Below are positions 1 to 11,373 of a stretch of 64,000 bases of DNA, piece by piece. Source of the stretch: Limnoperna fortunei (Eukaryota > Mollusca > Bivalvia > Mytilida > Modiolidae). Below the pieces are notes generated by a model that was not told where the DNA came from, searched no databases, and saw only the letters and a list, made by a program, of their open reading frames with translations. The stretch lies in assembly GCA_944474755.1 (NCBI GenBank), contig OX104111.1:95770805-95834804 (forward strand), read 5' to 3'. Made by a program: the position numbers and the translations under genes. Position 1 is the first letter of the stretch, and every line of letters starts with the position of its first letter.

Positions 1-142
1 AACAACACTGTTTAAACCAAAAGCCAACCCAAAATACTGGTAATAGACATTGTTAATATAAAGAAATTTTGTTAATTGCTCGATACATATTTTTTAAATA
101 TGATTGAACAAAATTTTGTCACTAATAAAATCTTTTTTTTTT

Positions 143-795
143 AGCCGAGTTGCAACGAAGTTGAACTCGGCTATTGTTATGATGATTGCGGGCGGCTGGG
201 GGGCGGGCGTAAACAATTGGTTTCCGGACCATAACTCAGAAAGTGGTGAACCGATTTTAATGAAACTTTAGGATATTGTTACATACCATAATAGGACGAA
301 CCCTATTGATTTTGGGGTAAATCCGTTCAAGGTCAAGGACACAGCAACAGAAAAATTTCTTGAATTAGTGGTTTCCGGACCATAACTCAAAAAGTTCTCA
401 ACCGATTTTAATGAAATTTTTGGTATATTGTTACATACCATAAGAGGGGGAACCTTATTGATTTTGGGGTAAATCCGTTCAAGGTCACAGTGACAAAAAA
501 ATGTTAGAAAATTTCTTGAATTAGTGGTTTCCGGACCATAACTCAAAAAGTTCTCAACCGATTTTAATGAAAGTTTTGGTATATTGTTACATACCATAAG
601 AGGAGGAACCTTATTGATTTTGGGGTAAATCCGTTCAAGGTCAAGGTCACAGCGACAGAAAAACTTTAGAAAATTTTTTGAATTAGTGGTTTCCCGACCA
701 TAAATAAAAAAGTTCTCAACCGATTTTAATGAAAGTTTTGGTAAATAAAATACGGCAACTCGGTTTTTGCACCCCTGTGCATATTGATTTTTTTA
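143..795. mobile_element. Hairpin-flanked element with a ~155-bp tandem core
   Basis: The element opens with an inverted repeat (AGCCGAGTT at 143-151, AACTCGGCT at 164-172). It then carries about 3.5 direct repeats whose shared phrase GGTTTCC(G/C)GACCATAA begins near 219, 370, 526 and 688, giving periods of 151, 156 and 162 bp. It closes with GGCAACTCGG and a short GCAC/GTGC hairpin (769-780) followed by a T-run. Left flank, expandable core of about 160 bp and right hairpin match the layout of bivalve 'pearl'/Helitron-like non-autonomous elements; that assignment is inference from layout. The ORF across 268-597 is repeat sequence, not a gene. Confidence 0.6.
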
Positions 796-1590
796 TTGTA
801 ACATACCAGAATAAACATTATGTTATAAAACAAGCAAGCTCTAATCGAAAACTGGTTGCCGTTAGGAGGAAAAATAGATACCCGGGACAGTAATTATAAA
901 CCAAAGTTCACAAAGTAATTAGCGTTTGACATATTTGTAATAAGGGGCTTTGCATGATTGAATATATTTTTAGAATTGGGATTGCAAATCATTCTGAATT
1001 AACATAATTGGTAAAAAAATATGTTTTTTTGCTGTTTGGAATGGGGCTGAATATCGGCCCCAAAATAAAGGCAGAAAAATCCCTCAAAGGTTACACATCC
1101 TGATGAAGTTTTATTATTTAAGTTGCTTAGCTGTTTCCCAAATACCAATTCTAATAATTCTAGTATTACATGCTTATTATTATATCCTTGCTTTGAAGAA
1201 CAAGGGGTATACAGTTTTACCTCCTGTCTGTTCGTTCTTTCATCTGTCTGTAAATTTCTGTTGCAGTTTTCTAAAGTTTTCTGATCAACTATAGGTTACT
1301 GATACTTTGCATATTGCTTTATCCTCTAGTTCCATATGGTGTATAGGGATTTTATGCTTCTTGGTCATCTAATTCCTGTTTAATTAATACTTTTTGTGAA
1401 GGAGGGTAGGGTGTATCACTAGTGAGCTTTAGCTCAAAGATTTATTTTGTCCCATAAATAAATGTATCACAAGCAGTTTCTCAACCTCTTAAGTAATTCA
1501 ATACTGCAGTGGTGGGGGACATGTGGCCATCTTGCCCTTGTTTCAGTCTGTATGGGTGCTTCAGTGTTTGAGTCCTTACATAACCATTTT
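796..1590. other. No gene seen; probably CENPC intron
   Basis: AT-rich sequence with only short random ORFs and no convincing splice-bounded exon. A short stretch near 1030-1080 (AATAAAGGCAG then AAAATCCCT) recurs near 21890, so part of it is probably old dispersed repeat. It lies upstream of the first recognisable CENPC exon and is most likely intronic. Confidence 0.4.
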
Positions 1591-2505
1591 TATGCCCCGC
1601 GACGACATGTCGGGGGGGCATTAAGTTTTACTCATGTCCGTCCGTACGTCCGGACAAATTTCCGTCAAGTTTTTCTCAGAAACTGTTCATGAGAACAATT
1701 TGAAATTTGGCAGGGTGGTTCAGTATCACAAGTTGTATGTCCTAAGCAACTTTCAGACCTGTCGGACAACTCTTTCCTGTTTGCGACTGGGCCGATATGA
1801 AAATGTGTTACCACTAGTATGAAAATTTCCGTCAAGCTTTTCCCAGAAACCGTACATAAGAACAATTCGAAATTTGGCAGGGTGGTTCAGTATCACAAGT
1901 TGTACCTCCTAAGCGACTTTCAGACCTGTCCAACAATTACTTCCTGTTTGCGACTGGGCCGATATGAAAATGTGTTAACACTAGTATGAAAATTTCCGTC
2001 AAGCTTTTCTCAGAAACTGTACATGAGAACAATTTGAAATTTGGCAGTGTGGTTAAGTATCGCAAGTTGTACGTCCTAAGCGACTTTTAGACCTGTCGGA
2101 CAACTACTTCCTGTTTTTGACTGGGCAGATATAAAAATGTGTTAACATGAGTATGAAAATTTCCGTCAAGCTTTTCTCAGAAACCAGACAAGAGAACAAT
2201 TTGAAATTTGGCAGGGTGGTTCAGTTTCGCAAGTTGTATGTCCTAAGCGACTTTCAGACCTGTTGGACAACTACTTCCTGTTTTCAACTGCGCCGATATG
2301 AAAATGTGTTAACACTAGTATGAAAAATTCTGTCAAGCTTTTCTCAGAAACCAGACATGAGAACAATTTGAAATTTGACAGGGTGGTTCAGTATCACAAG
2401 TTGTATGTCCTAAACGACTTTCAAACCTGTGGGACAACTACTTCCTGTTTGGGACTTCATTAAGCGGGGGCATCCGTGTCCTATGGACACATTCTTCAAT
2501 TTTTT
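1591..2505. mobile_element. Pearl/Helitron-like element with five 167-bp core repeats
   Basis: The left flank TATGCCCC... forms a hairpin with GGGGGGCAT. Five core units begin at about 1654, 1821, 1988, 2155 and 2322, each exactly 167 bp from the last; the fifth is cut after CTTCCTGTTT. The right flank GCGGGGGCAT is followed by a GTGTCC/GGACAC hairpin (about 2476-2492) and a T-run. The same two flanks enclose a single core unit at 7912-8153, so core copy number differs between copies. Naming the family is inference; the structure is seen directly. Confidence 0.7.
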
Positions 2506-2738
2506 GTCACGTTTTGCAGCAATTATAAATGATGCAATTCTGAAATTTCATCATTAGCTTTGTATGATCATGCCATATTGTGGGATTTTTGTTCAGTACT
2601 CTCTGAAATTATAGAGCCGGGGTATCATCAGGGAACATAATGTTACAGTAATACCTATTATAATTGTTGTAACATATTTGTCATCCTCTGTGCGATACTT
2701 AATTGGATAATTGGTAAATAAATTTACTTCCCTTACAG

Positions 2739-5700
2739 GAAGTAGTGGAAACAGCTTAGATCAGACAGGAAATACCACTGATGGTCCACCAATTCATATT
2801 TTTGAGATGACAAACTCACAGACTCCAGACAGAATACAAAATCCACATCTTAACAAAATTAGTAAGTGCCACAAAAAAGATTAATATTTTTATAAAGTAA
2901 CATGTAACAAGGAAAAATGATTAATTTTAACAAACAAACACCTTAAATTGTTGATTTTACTGTTAAAAATTTAGACTTTTCTTTTTGCATGTTTTGGAAC
3001 CAGTTAAAAAAATCACATTTGCATATTTTGTTTCAAATTTAGAATAGTTGGGATGTTGCCAAACTTGACCATTGGTTCCATGAAGGATGAAAGTCTTTGG
3101 TCTCGTTTGGTTATGATCACTCAGACTTCTTAAGTTTGAGTTGTCTCTTTGACTTCATACAGAAAATACAGGTTCAAGTTTGAATTTGTTGAAGTTGTGC
3201 AAGTAATTTTCAAATTTATTAATTGTTTTCCAATCATCAACTCAACTTCTCAAGTTTTTGAAAATAATAGATGACCTTTAAATTTTAAACTATCTTATCA
3301 CAGATTTCATACATGTAAAGTTGGAATTAAACATGAATCATTTTCATGTTATGCCTATTATTAATTGTAAAATTATGTGTGGGGCCTCGGTGGCCGAGTG
3401 GTCAAGGTAGTTCGTCTACAATTGATCACGTGGTCTGTCAACACTGAGAATGTGGGTTCGATTCTCACTGCAGGCAGTGTGTACTCGACTCCAATCTTAA
3501 TTGACAAGGATTGCCAGTTTTCCTACCGCAGGTCGGGGGTTTTCTCCGGGTTTTCCGGCTTCCTCCCCCAATAAAAACTGGACGCCATGATATAGCTGAA
3601 AAATTGCTGAAAGTGGCATTAAACACCATCAAACAAACAAAACAAACAATAAAATTATGTGACCTTTTTTGTGTAATCAACTTCGCATAGTTTTCAACCC
3701 AGATTCCTGAAACTTCACAACAAGATTGTAAAGTTTGTAAACATATTTAACTTGTACACCTAATATATGGACTGGTTCGGAGACAATATTTACTAACAGG
3801 AACTTTACTGCACATTGGACTAAAGATGGCACCTCTTAAGTGTAATCAACATATTTTTCCTCACAGATCCCAAACTTGTTCCCGACACCATTGTAAACTA
3901 TTTCCCAGTTATTTTGGCATGTGATTTTGTGTGTATGTGTGCGTGTGCCATTTCACAGATGCACATTTAAACATTTTAATTCTATGATTTTTATCTAATT
4001 AACTATTCTTGTTTTTGTATTACTTTTAGTATCACCAGAACCAGCTCCTGATGGCCTAAGGAGATCTAAGCGTACTCGGGTTAAAACATTAGATTCATAC
4101 AAACTAGAAAGGCCCATTTATGAAAGAAGAAAATCAGGTATGAAGTGCAGTCATAATCAAACCATTGTCACTTTTGACATTGCACTGAAAAAGCATCTGC
4201 TCAGACACATCTATTTCATTGGTTAATCTAGTCTATTCTTAAAATTGGAGATTATATATATTCAAAGACAATGATTAAAATAAAATATAATTATATATTT
4301 TAAAAACCTTAATTTTCAAACTAATTTAAAAGTGTTCATCAATTGGTTGCAATTTTTTTATTGGTCACTTGGTAACTAGACATCTCAGAAATAAACCAAT
4401 AATGCTTAATCCTTTTTTTTTAACATACATTTTACACAAAATTAGTTGAATACGCTTCATCTTTTAAATTGATATTGGTATTACATATTTAATCAAAAGA
4501 TGCAAGTCTGCTCATATCAAAACAATCATATATATACAATCCTTATGTTGGCTTATTATCAGCACTTAATGTAATTGTAAAAACAAAATAAATGTAAATA
4601 TCTTTATTTCCTAATCACTGGGCCAATTAATGCATGTTAATGAAACAGTTACATTTTTCATTATAAATCAAAGACAGCAAAACAGGAAAAACATCAATTT
4701 CAGAAAGCCAGCTTTTATATGTATAAAGAGAGATAACTCTAAACTACAGTAGTACACTATTTAGGTGATAATTAAATAAGTTATAATAATAATGATAATT
4801 ATAAATATATAATTATTTGTTTATTCCTAATCTGACTTTTGTTTATCTACTGCACACTTCAAAAAAATACACAAAGAATTAACAAAAGTAGTTTTTTTAT
4901 AAGACATATTCCATATATAATGTTGTTCATAATTTAGTGTCTTAAGATTTGAATAAATTTCAAAATAACACTGGTGTTTCACTTTATACTTGAGGCACTC
5001 TAACAGATAATGGAGTTCATCTTCTACTTTATTCATGTTGCAATTTTAACCTAATTTTTCTTGTTTTGGAATGATCTCATGTTTTCCAAGATTGTTAATG
5101 TGTTGCTCATAACGCCCAGTCTTAACTCTTAATTTATGGTTACTTAATCAAAATTTTGTTAGTATTTTTTTATTACCGGATGGTAATGGAGCAGTAAAAA
5201 AATTTTCTATACAAAAGACGGTTTTATGAAGGAAGAATGTGCAGAGCTTGCCATTTCCTGATTAATATACATTATTTAGCATTTTTTAATGTTCTGTTTC
5301 CATTGGCTATATATGCAGCTCTAAAATTCAGCAAAATTTGATTATATTTTTAGATGTACATACATAGAAATAATAGAAATAATAAAGTGCACATCCTTCA
5401 GTCATAAAAGATATTTAAACAGTGATTGCAATTTACAAAAAAAATTATTTTGGTCAATGCTTATGGGCTACATTAACTTGCCCAGAACAATTTTTATAAT
5501 TAGTTTATTTTTGCAAAAAAAATTGAAAAGTCTAGCTCATGTTATAAGTTGAATGTAGTCACAATCCAGTTGTGTCATCTAGGTTAGGCAGACACTTACA
5601 TTTTTAGACAGCCTTTCTTCTGATGTTTAGAAATATGATTATTAATGGTATAATTATATCTCACCTTCAAATGAAGGGAGATATTATTTTGTCTATTTTT

Positions 5701-8700
5701 CATTTCCATTCTGCTTGTTCCCTAATTTAAAAATGTGTCGACAGGTGGATTTGCTATAATTGGAATTAAGCCATCCTTGACAGAAGGAAAACTGAAGGCA
5801 TTAGAGCTGAAGCGTAAAAACAGACTAAAATCAAGAGGTATGTCTTGGGCATTTCTTATTGCAATATTCACTGTGTAGTTTTGTTTGATTCTGTATTAAT
5901 ACATGAAAACTTAAAATGCCAGATTAAATTTCGAAACAAGGTGTAAACTATCATTTAACTACAGTATCAACGAATTCAGCGGTTTTCTTTTTCATAGTTT
6001 TGATGGTACTTAGGTTGTTAGTTTCATGGTTGCAAACATAGTTTTGTTTGTACTTTGGTTCTTTCTGAAATGGTTTTGTACTTTGTTCTGCTAGCACTTA
6101 GTTGTTACTTATATAGGTTTTTTACATAATTCTGCTGATACTTAGAATATTGTATTTAGTACTGTTAGTACTAAGGTTGTTCTTTATATATTTTTTGTAC
6201 ATAATTCTGCTGATACATAGAATATTGTATTTAGTTCTGTTAATACTGTTAGTACTAAGGTTGTTCTTTATATATTTTTTGTACATAATTCTGCTGATAC
6301 ATAGAATATTGTATTTAGTTCTGTTAGTACTAAGGTTTTTCTTTATATAGTTTTTCTTATACTTAAATTATTACATTTTTACTTCACAACCAGAAAAGTT
6401 TTAAAATTATATTTCTTAATTTGTTAAAATATATTACTTACAAAATTGGATTTCTATGCATGCTTTCAACAGTACAATTAGATTATCACACTGTTATATT
6501 TAGTTAAGCTAATATTATTGTGTACTTACAGATAAAACCAGGAAGAATAGAAGATTATCAGGAAGGAGATTGTCAACCCATGCAGAGCTGCCATCTACTT
6601 TACATACCACCATTAGCACAGAAATAACAGTGCATAATCCAGATAGTAATGACGATGTTTTACTTGGTAATAACACATATAAACTATTAGTTAGTACCCA
6701 TCCACTCTGGTAACATGAATACCTGTTCACTTATGAGATAATGCATGTCCACCTATGTAAGGTAACATTTGTCTACTCATGGTAAGATAATAACTATTCA
6801 CTATGTCTGTTCTGTAAAGTAACACCTTTTCCCTCTGTTACTGTCTGTTCTGTAAAGTAACACCTGTTCCCTCTGTTACAATCAAATACATCTACTATAA
6901 GAACATAAGAATGTGGCCTTTTCCAGTTTGATTAGATAATCCCTGCCACTCTGGTAATTTATTGCATATCAAATTCAGTAATATTGCATCTGTATAACAT
7001 AATATTGTTACACCTCATTTTTGTTATATTAATTGCAGTGCACCCCCTTCCCCCAACCAATTCCCTTAAGGGAGTTATTACCTGTCTATTTTGGTAAGTT
7101 AACCATGTTTCTCCATTAATTTAATACCAGTTAACTTCAATAAGTTAGCCTTTGTCACTTCCATTTTCCAATACTGGTTGATTTTGGTAATTTGCCCCTA
7201 TTATGTTAACTCCCGTCTATTTTCTTATCTTCTATATTAATTAATATCTGTCATTTCCACTTCATTAAACTTTGCATATAAAAAAATTATTTACTACCAA
7301 AGAAGCTTTTTAATAATACATGTAGTGTATTTTATGTTACCATCAAAGTTAATGAAATCATTGTGTTTTTAGATTTTCCACCATCCTATGTAAAATTTAA
7401 TTTTAATCTTCTCCTCTGAAACCATTAGGATTATAATAAAACTTGGTCACAATGTTCATCAGATATTTCTGGATTTAATTTAACTTAGGAACCTTTAGTG
7501 TTGGGGTGTAATTCCTTCTGTCCATTCGTTACATTGTCTTTTATTGGTACTACACCACTGAATGAAATTTGATGAAACTCTTACAGACTATGTGTCACAC
7601 AGTGTCAATGTGCACCTTATATTCTACATTTTGTTTGGAATTAAAGTTTGGGCTATCCATAGCAAAATATGGACTTTTGGGGTACCCATCTCTGATCTGC
7701 AACTCCACCTACACCACTGAATGGAATTTAATAATAATTTTACATAAACTTTGTCACATAGTGCCATTATGCACCTGATATTGAACATTTTGATCTGAAT
7801 GATATTTGTGGTTTCTCTAAAGAAAACATTAACTTGTTCATTCTGTGACATACAGGTAAGCAAGCAGGGAATATCATTTAGTGTCCATTCATTACAGTTT
7901 TTATGCCCCCTCGAAGACATGTCCGGGGGGCATTAAGTTTTACTAATGTCCGTACGTATGTACGTCCGAACGAATTTCTGTCAAGCTTTTCTCAGAAACC
8001 GTACATGAGAACAATTTGATATTTGGCAGGGTGGTTCAGTATCACAAGTTGTACGTCCTAAGCAACTTTCAGACCTGTCGGACAACTACTTCCTGTTTGG
8101 GACTTCATTTAGCGGGGGCATCTGTGTCCCATGGACACATTCTTCAATTTTTCTAGTTTTATTCATTTAACTGTTTTCAGTTGAAAAAAAACAGCTAACA
8201 TCAAATAGAACTTTTTGTGGTAAAATTTATATACATTTTGTCTACTATTGATCACATGGTTTGTCAATACTGAGATTGCAGGTTCGATTTTCACAGCAGA
8301 CTCCAATATTAATTGACAAGGATTGCAAGTTTTCCCACCAAAAGTTGGGGGTTTTCTCCAGGTACACTAGCTTCCTCCCCAATAAACCTGGACACCATGA
8401 TATAGCTGAAAATTGCTAAAAGTGGCGATAAACAATATTCAAACAAACAACAGCATACATTATTAATGAACATTAATATTACAGAATGTATAGGAACTAA
8501 AGAGCAAGCTGTCAAGTTTGGACCAAAAGGACAAGAATGCATGGATGGAGATCCATTCTTTATGACCAGATCTTTAAGTCAACCAGCTTTTGGAGCTGGA
8601 ATGCTTCAAATAAAGGGATTGATGGAGAAGCCTGTACAAATAATTACAAAGGGATCTTTGGTAATAAAAGCTACTTCATTAAATATATATATAAAACATT

Positions 8701-11373
8701 TGTCTTAATGGCTATTGTGCGAACAAATATGTCAAGTAAAGGCACATTGAAAATTGGTCTACTAGCCATAGAAGCCATTTGAAAGCACCTTTTCAAAGTT
8801 GCCTTAAATTATTAGAACAGCCCTAGCATCATGTTTTATTTATATTACATGTATTGTAGGTAATGTCATAAATATCACAGTAACTTGTTACTATATTCCT
8901 TGATGAAAAGTTCAAAGAAGTGACCTTTTGGTTTGAACGAATAATTGGAGTCTCCCTTTTTTTTATGGATGATGGTATGGATTTAGTCCCATTACTTGTA
9001 ATGTAGCAGAGGGGGAGTTAATCACTCCCAGCACTTTGATGTCCAAAAGAAGTTACATAGTATCAGAGGTCGATCTTGATGCATCATGGGTAATACCTAT
9101 GTAAATTACTGGATTCTTACTACGGAATTGTTGTTATGGTATGCAAATTAGCACGTTTATAATAAAATGAGGTCACATTATCCATATACGGAAAAATGAT
9201 AAACATAGCATTTTTCACGATCCTCACAAGTCAGGGTTTATGTGTCCACGAAACCCTGTCAAACTTAGGTAGGAAGTTCTCGGGCTAGAAGTCACTAGAA
9301 GCTCGTTGTCATTCCCGATTTGGTTAGGGGATATCCAGATGTCGATTGTAAATAAACAGAATGGATGTGTTGCATAGACCATGTGAAAATCAGTGTATTT
9401 TGTACAGTAGTGTTAATGGTTTGTGATTATCGCGCGCACTATTTATTAGTTGCGTTACATATTCTTCCCACTCAAGAATGAGTAAGAATGATTACTGCCA
9501 AACACTTGCTTCTTTCAAGCAATTTCATTTGTTGATATTTGAAGAATTGACGTCATACGAAAATCTTCTAGCCCGGGAATTTCCTGGCTAAGTTTTTCAG
9601 TCTTTCATGGCAACATGAGGACACAGAAACCCTGACTTGTGAGGATGATTTTCCACATGCATCTTCAAAGACGAAAAAAGAAATTGCTCCAATAATGATA
9701 GTTTCCCGTTAGTTTCACAATCACTAAAGCTTTAATAACGTAAAGAAGATGAATATTATGTTTTAATTTTGTATAAATAGACCGAAGTTAGAATTTTTTA
9801 TTTGCTACATTACGAGAAATAGAACGGAATTCTGCTGTTAATCTGACAAATCACAAAACTAACTTTGGATTATAAAGGCAGTTAAATTGGACCTACCTAT
9901 TGGGTAACTTTTTAATATAGCTATTGGAATCTTTAAGTCATTTTTGCAGTTTTGGAAACAGTGTTTAGAAATAGATTCTCAAAGCCAAGTCCTGGGACCA
10001 TACTGGGATGGTTCCCAGTGCTGGACCCACAGAGCAGCCCACCACGTCCCCAGGTGGCAGATAGGGGAGACCCTCTCATTGGGGGTGGGGTTGTCAGGTC
10101 ATAATACCGAAAGCCTGGTTGCGGACCATAGTGGGTAATGTGTTTGGAGATTGCCATGCTCCTTGCATGATAAAGGTGCCTTTTGTAGATTTCGAAGAAG
10201 AGTAGGCTCATTGTAGCTGCTACAAAAGGCTAAATCCTTCGACCCTACCCAATACTCCATACTTTTCCAGTGGCAGTCAAAATTTTGTTCCCTGTGTCCC
10301 ATCCCACCCCTTTTTCTTTTGTTGTATTGTTTGTTAATTTGTTCCTGTCCTGAAATACTGCTCGCTGGACATAAAGCAAACATCCAATCAATCAATCAAA
10401 GCCAAGTCATTGCAGCAAAATTAAGATGACAGTGATGACAAGACTTTTATTTTAAATGAAGAACATGTATGCATAGTGGTTATCAAGACTTAATTGGAAC
10501 CTCTGTAAAATGAAGACACAATACACTCTATTAAAACAAATTAAGCTTTTCCAATTGGTGAACATATGTAGAATTTATTGGTGACCTTTATGTGAAAAAA
10601 CATAATTCTACTTGGAAATTATGGTTAACAGAGCACTAGAAGATAATGAACTACCCATTCATTAACATCACAACAGACAGCACAGTATTTGACTGTCTGT
10701 ATATGGTATGTTACTACATAACTTATTTTAATGTATTTTAAATATTAAAATAATAATACCAGTGTATCTTTCTGGTGTTTTTGTTGATTTATGTATTCAT
10801 CTTTGTGTCATGTTATAATTTAAAAATTTATTTTTATTTCAGATCTTCCATGTTATTTTTGGTAAAATATTGATAACAATAGAATCCACCAGCGTTATAC
10901 TTTCAACAAATGACTCCTTCTTTGTTCCAAGAGGTAAGTTCTACCATGTAATAATGATTTCATGATATATAGACTATAAATTGCTATACATAGCCTTTGC
11001 TACTTATAAGTAATGATCATATCTATGTGGTAGTACATGTATGTGCTGAGTTTTCCTCCCAAATGTTGAGGCTGTTAACTAGGTTTTTTGAATACTCTTC
11101 ATATAAAAATTGGACAAATTGAACAAAAAATAAAAATTACAATATTCCTGAAAAATTGCAAAAGTTGTATAAAATTTACCAAGTTGTATAAAGTATTCCA
11201 CATATTCATACTTCACATGAATATGGTTGCACTTAAAAGTAATGCTCTTTACATATTTCTTTATAGGTAATCGATACAGCATCAAAAACTTGAGGAAAGA
11301 TGATGCCAAATTGAGCTATGTTTTACTAAAGTTTGATGAATCTGAAGAAGAATGGGACGTGAAATCAGACTGA
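2739..11373 (+). CDS. CENPC: Centromere protein C (CENP-C) homologue, 3' part of gene
   Basis: Seven coding exons join in frame: 2739-2861, 4030-4137, 5745-5837, 6532-6666, 8485-8660, 10843-10933, 11267-11373 (stop TGA). Every intron is GT-AG. The introns are phase 1 except the one after 8660, which is phase 0. About 276 residues are encoded here. CENP-C bridges CENP-A nucleosomes to the outer kinetochore in the nucleus. Exon 2 carries a CENP-C motif (RRSKRTR...LERPIY), exon 3 a basic helix-like stretch, and the last three exons a cupin fold (FHVIFGKILITI, LSTNDSFFVP, YSIKNLR) that mediates dimerisation in the family. The central and N-terminal regions, including the start codon, lie left of the window. 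The introns hold SINEs, a LINE fragment and tandem repeats. Identity rests on motif order and spacing and is fairly secure. Confidence 0.88.
3380..3649 (+). repeat. tRNA-derived SINE, full length, with 12-bp target duplication
   Basis: A box TGGCCGAGTGG and B box GGTTCGATTCT form a tRNA-like RNA polymerase III promoter. A body common to all copies in this window follows (AATTGACAAGGATTGCCAG, CCTCCCCCAATAAAAACTGG, AGCTGAAAAATTGCTGAAAG), ending in a CAAA-rich tail. Perfect direct repeats TAAAATTATGTG flank it at 3368-3379 and 3650-3661. It sits in a CENPC intron in sense orientation. Tail and head resemble molluscan V-type SINEs such as RUDI, but I cannot confirm the family. Confidence 0.85.
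4030..4137 (+). CDS. CENPC: CENPC exon with the CENP-C motif
   Basis: The exon lies between acceptor CTTTTAG and donor G|GTATGA. It encodes SPEPAPDG and then the motif RRSKRTRVKTLDSYKLERP followed by IYERR. The Arg-rich part corresponds to the anchor that contacts the nucleosome acidic patch in studied CENP-C proteins. The segment after it, which normally holds a Pro and a Tyr/Phe-Trp pair that touches the CENP-A tail, here reads T-L-D-S-Y-K, so neither the Pro nor the Trp is present. Confidence 0.85.
4820..5135 (-). mobile_element. LINE ORF2 C-terminal fragment
   Basis: The minus strand encodes LRVKTGRYEQ followed, after a stop, by VEDELHYLLECLKYK. This is the usual layout of the C-terminal tail of non-LTR reverse transcriptases (GRY... 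then V-E-D-E-x-H-[FY]-L-L-x-C). Reading frames are broken. It lies in the CENPC intron between exons 4030-4137 and 5745-5837 and is 5' truncated. Confidence 0.6.
6040..6365. repeat. Degenerate intronic minisatellite
   Basis: Direct repeats of about 74-85 bp: TCTGCTGATAC begins at 6131, 6205 and 6290, each preceded by CTTTATATA and TTTTTGTACATAA-like sequence and followed by ATTGTATTTAG. More degenerate copies extend left to about 6040. The open frame at 6150-6350 results from the repeat. Confidence 0.6.
7403..7895. repeat. ~159-bp tandem repeat, 2-3 diverged units
   Basis: TACACCACTGAAT begins at 7551 and 7710, a period of 159 bp. Each copy is followed by a GAATTT(A/G)AT-like stretch, then by a GTCACA(C/T)AGTG and TGCACCT(T/G)ATATT block. 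A third, weaker unit precedes them from about 7420. The array abuts the hairpin-flanked element at 7912 and is probably the core of another element of the same class. Confidence 0.5.
7912..8153. mobile_element. Single-core copy of the 1591-2505 element
   Basis: Left flank ATGCCCCC...GGGGGGCATTAAG, one copy of the 167-bp-type core, then the right flank GCGGGGGCAT and hairpin TGTCCCATGGACA before a T-run. Flanks and core match the five-unit copy closely. Confidence 0.7.
8238..8451 (+). repeat. tRNA-derived SINE, 5' truncated
   Basis: Same family as 3380-3649 but missing the A box. It begins in the GTCTACTATTGATCAC region, keeps the B box (GGTTCGATTTT), has a short deletion just after it, and ends in CAAACAAACAA. 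It lies just upstream of the 8485 CENPC exon. Confidence 0.75.
8485..8660 (+). CDS. CENPC: CENPC exon, start of cupin domain
   Basis: Acceptor ATATTACAG, donor TTG|GTAATA; 176 bp, entering in phase 1 and leaving in phase 0. It encodes the linker and first strands of the cupin, including DGDPFFMTRSLSQPAFGAG and the strand GMLQIKGLMEKPVQ. The protein reads straight on into IFHVIFGK in the next exon with no residue missing compared with the usual cupin layout, so no extra exon is needed in the 2.2-kb intron that follows. Confidence 0.85.
9220..9645. mobile_element. Foldback element with ~85-bp inverted repeats
   Basis: ATCCTCACAAGTCAGGGTTT at 9220 is matched in inverted orientation at about 9626-9645. 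The arms continue inward through AAACTTA(G)...CGGGCTAGAAG, paired with CTTCTAGCCCGGG...TAAGTTT near 9568-9596. The loop of roughly 250 bp has no ORF. No exact target duplication could be fixed. It lies in the intron between the 8485 and 10843 exons of CENPC. Confidence 0.65.
9992..10395 (+). repeat. Second SINE-like family, full copy with 13-bp target duplication
   Basis: Perfect direct repeats TCAAAGCCAAGTC at 9979-9991 and 10396-10408 flank 404 bp that end in (ATCA)n. The 5' half is GC-rich (GGTTCCCAG, CCACGTCCCCAGGTGG). The 3' half (TTTTCCAGTGGCAGTC, then TGTCCCATCCC, then CTGGACATAAAGCA) recurs at 45163-45362, and parts recur at 38283-38345 and 51178-51290. The promoter type could not be determined. 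Located in a CENPC intron. Confidence 0.75.
10843..10933 (+). CDS. CENPC: CENPC exon, cupin core
   Basis: Acceptor TTTATTTCAG, donor GAG|GTAAGT. The 30 complete codons encode IFHVIFGKILITIE and LSTNDSFFVPRG, the most conserved block of the CENP-C cupin (V-x-x-G-x-[IL]-x-x-T/I and LSTxDSFFVP). Confidence 0.88.
11267..11373 (+). CDS. CENPC: CENPC last coding exon
   Basis: Acceptor TTTCTTTATAG. It encodes GNRYSIKNLR and the last cupin strand (LSYVLLKF), then an acidic tail DESEEEWDVKSD and TGA at 11371-11373. The acidic extension runs about a dozen residues past the cupin strand. Confidence 0.88.

Noticed and set aside
3380..3480. tRNA gene suggested by A and B boxes
   Set aside because: The tRNA-like head is fused to a SINE body with tail and target duplication, and the same unit recurs at several places.
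1..8153. CRISPR-like reading of the 155-167-bp repeats
   Set aside because: Repeats are contiguous with no spacers, and the genome is eukaryotic.
10010..10395. Overlapping minus-strand ORFs of about 95 codons
   Set aside because: They lie wholly inside a SINE-like repeat with target duplications; coding on the repeat is not supported.
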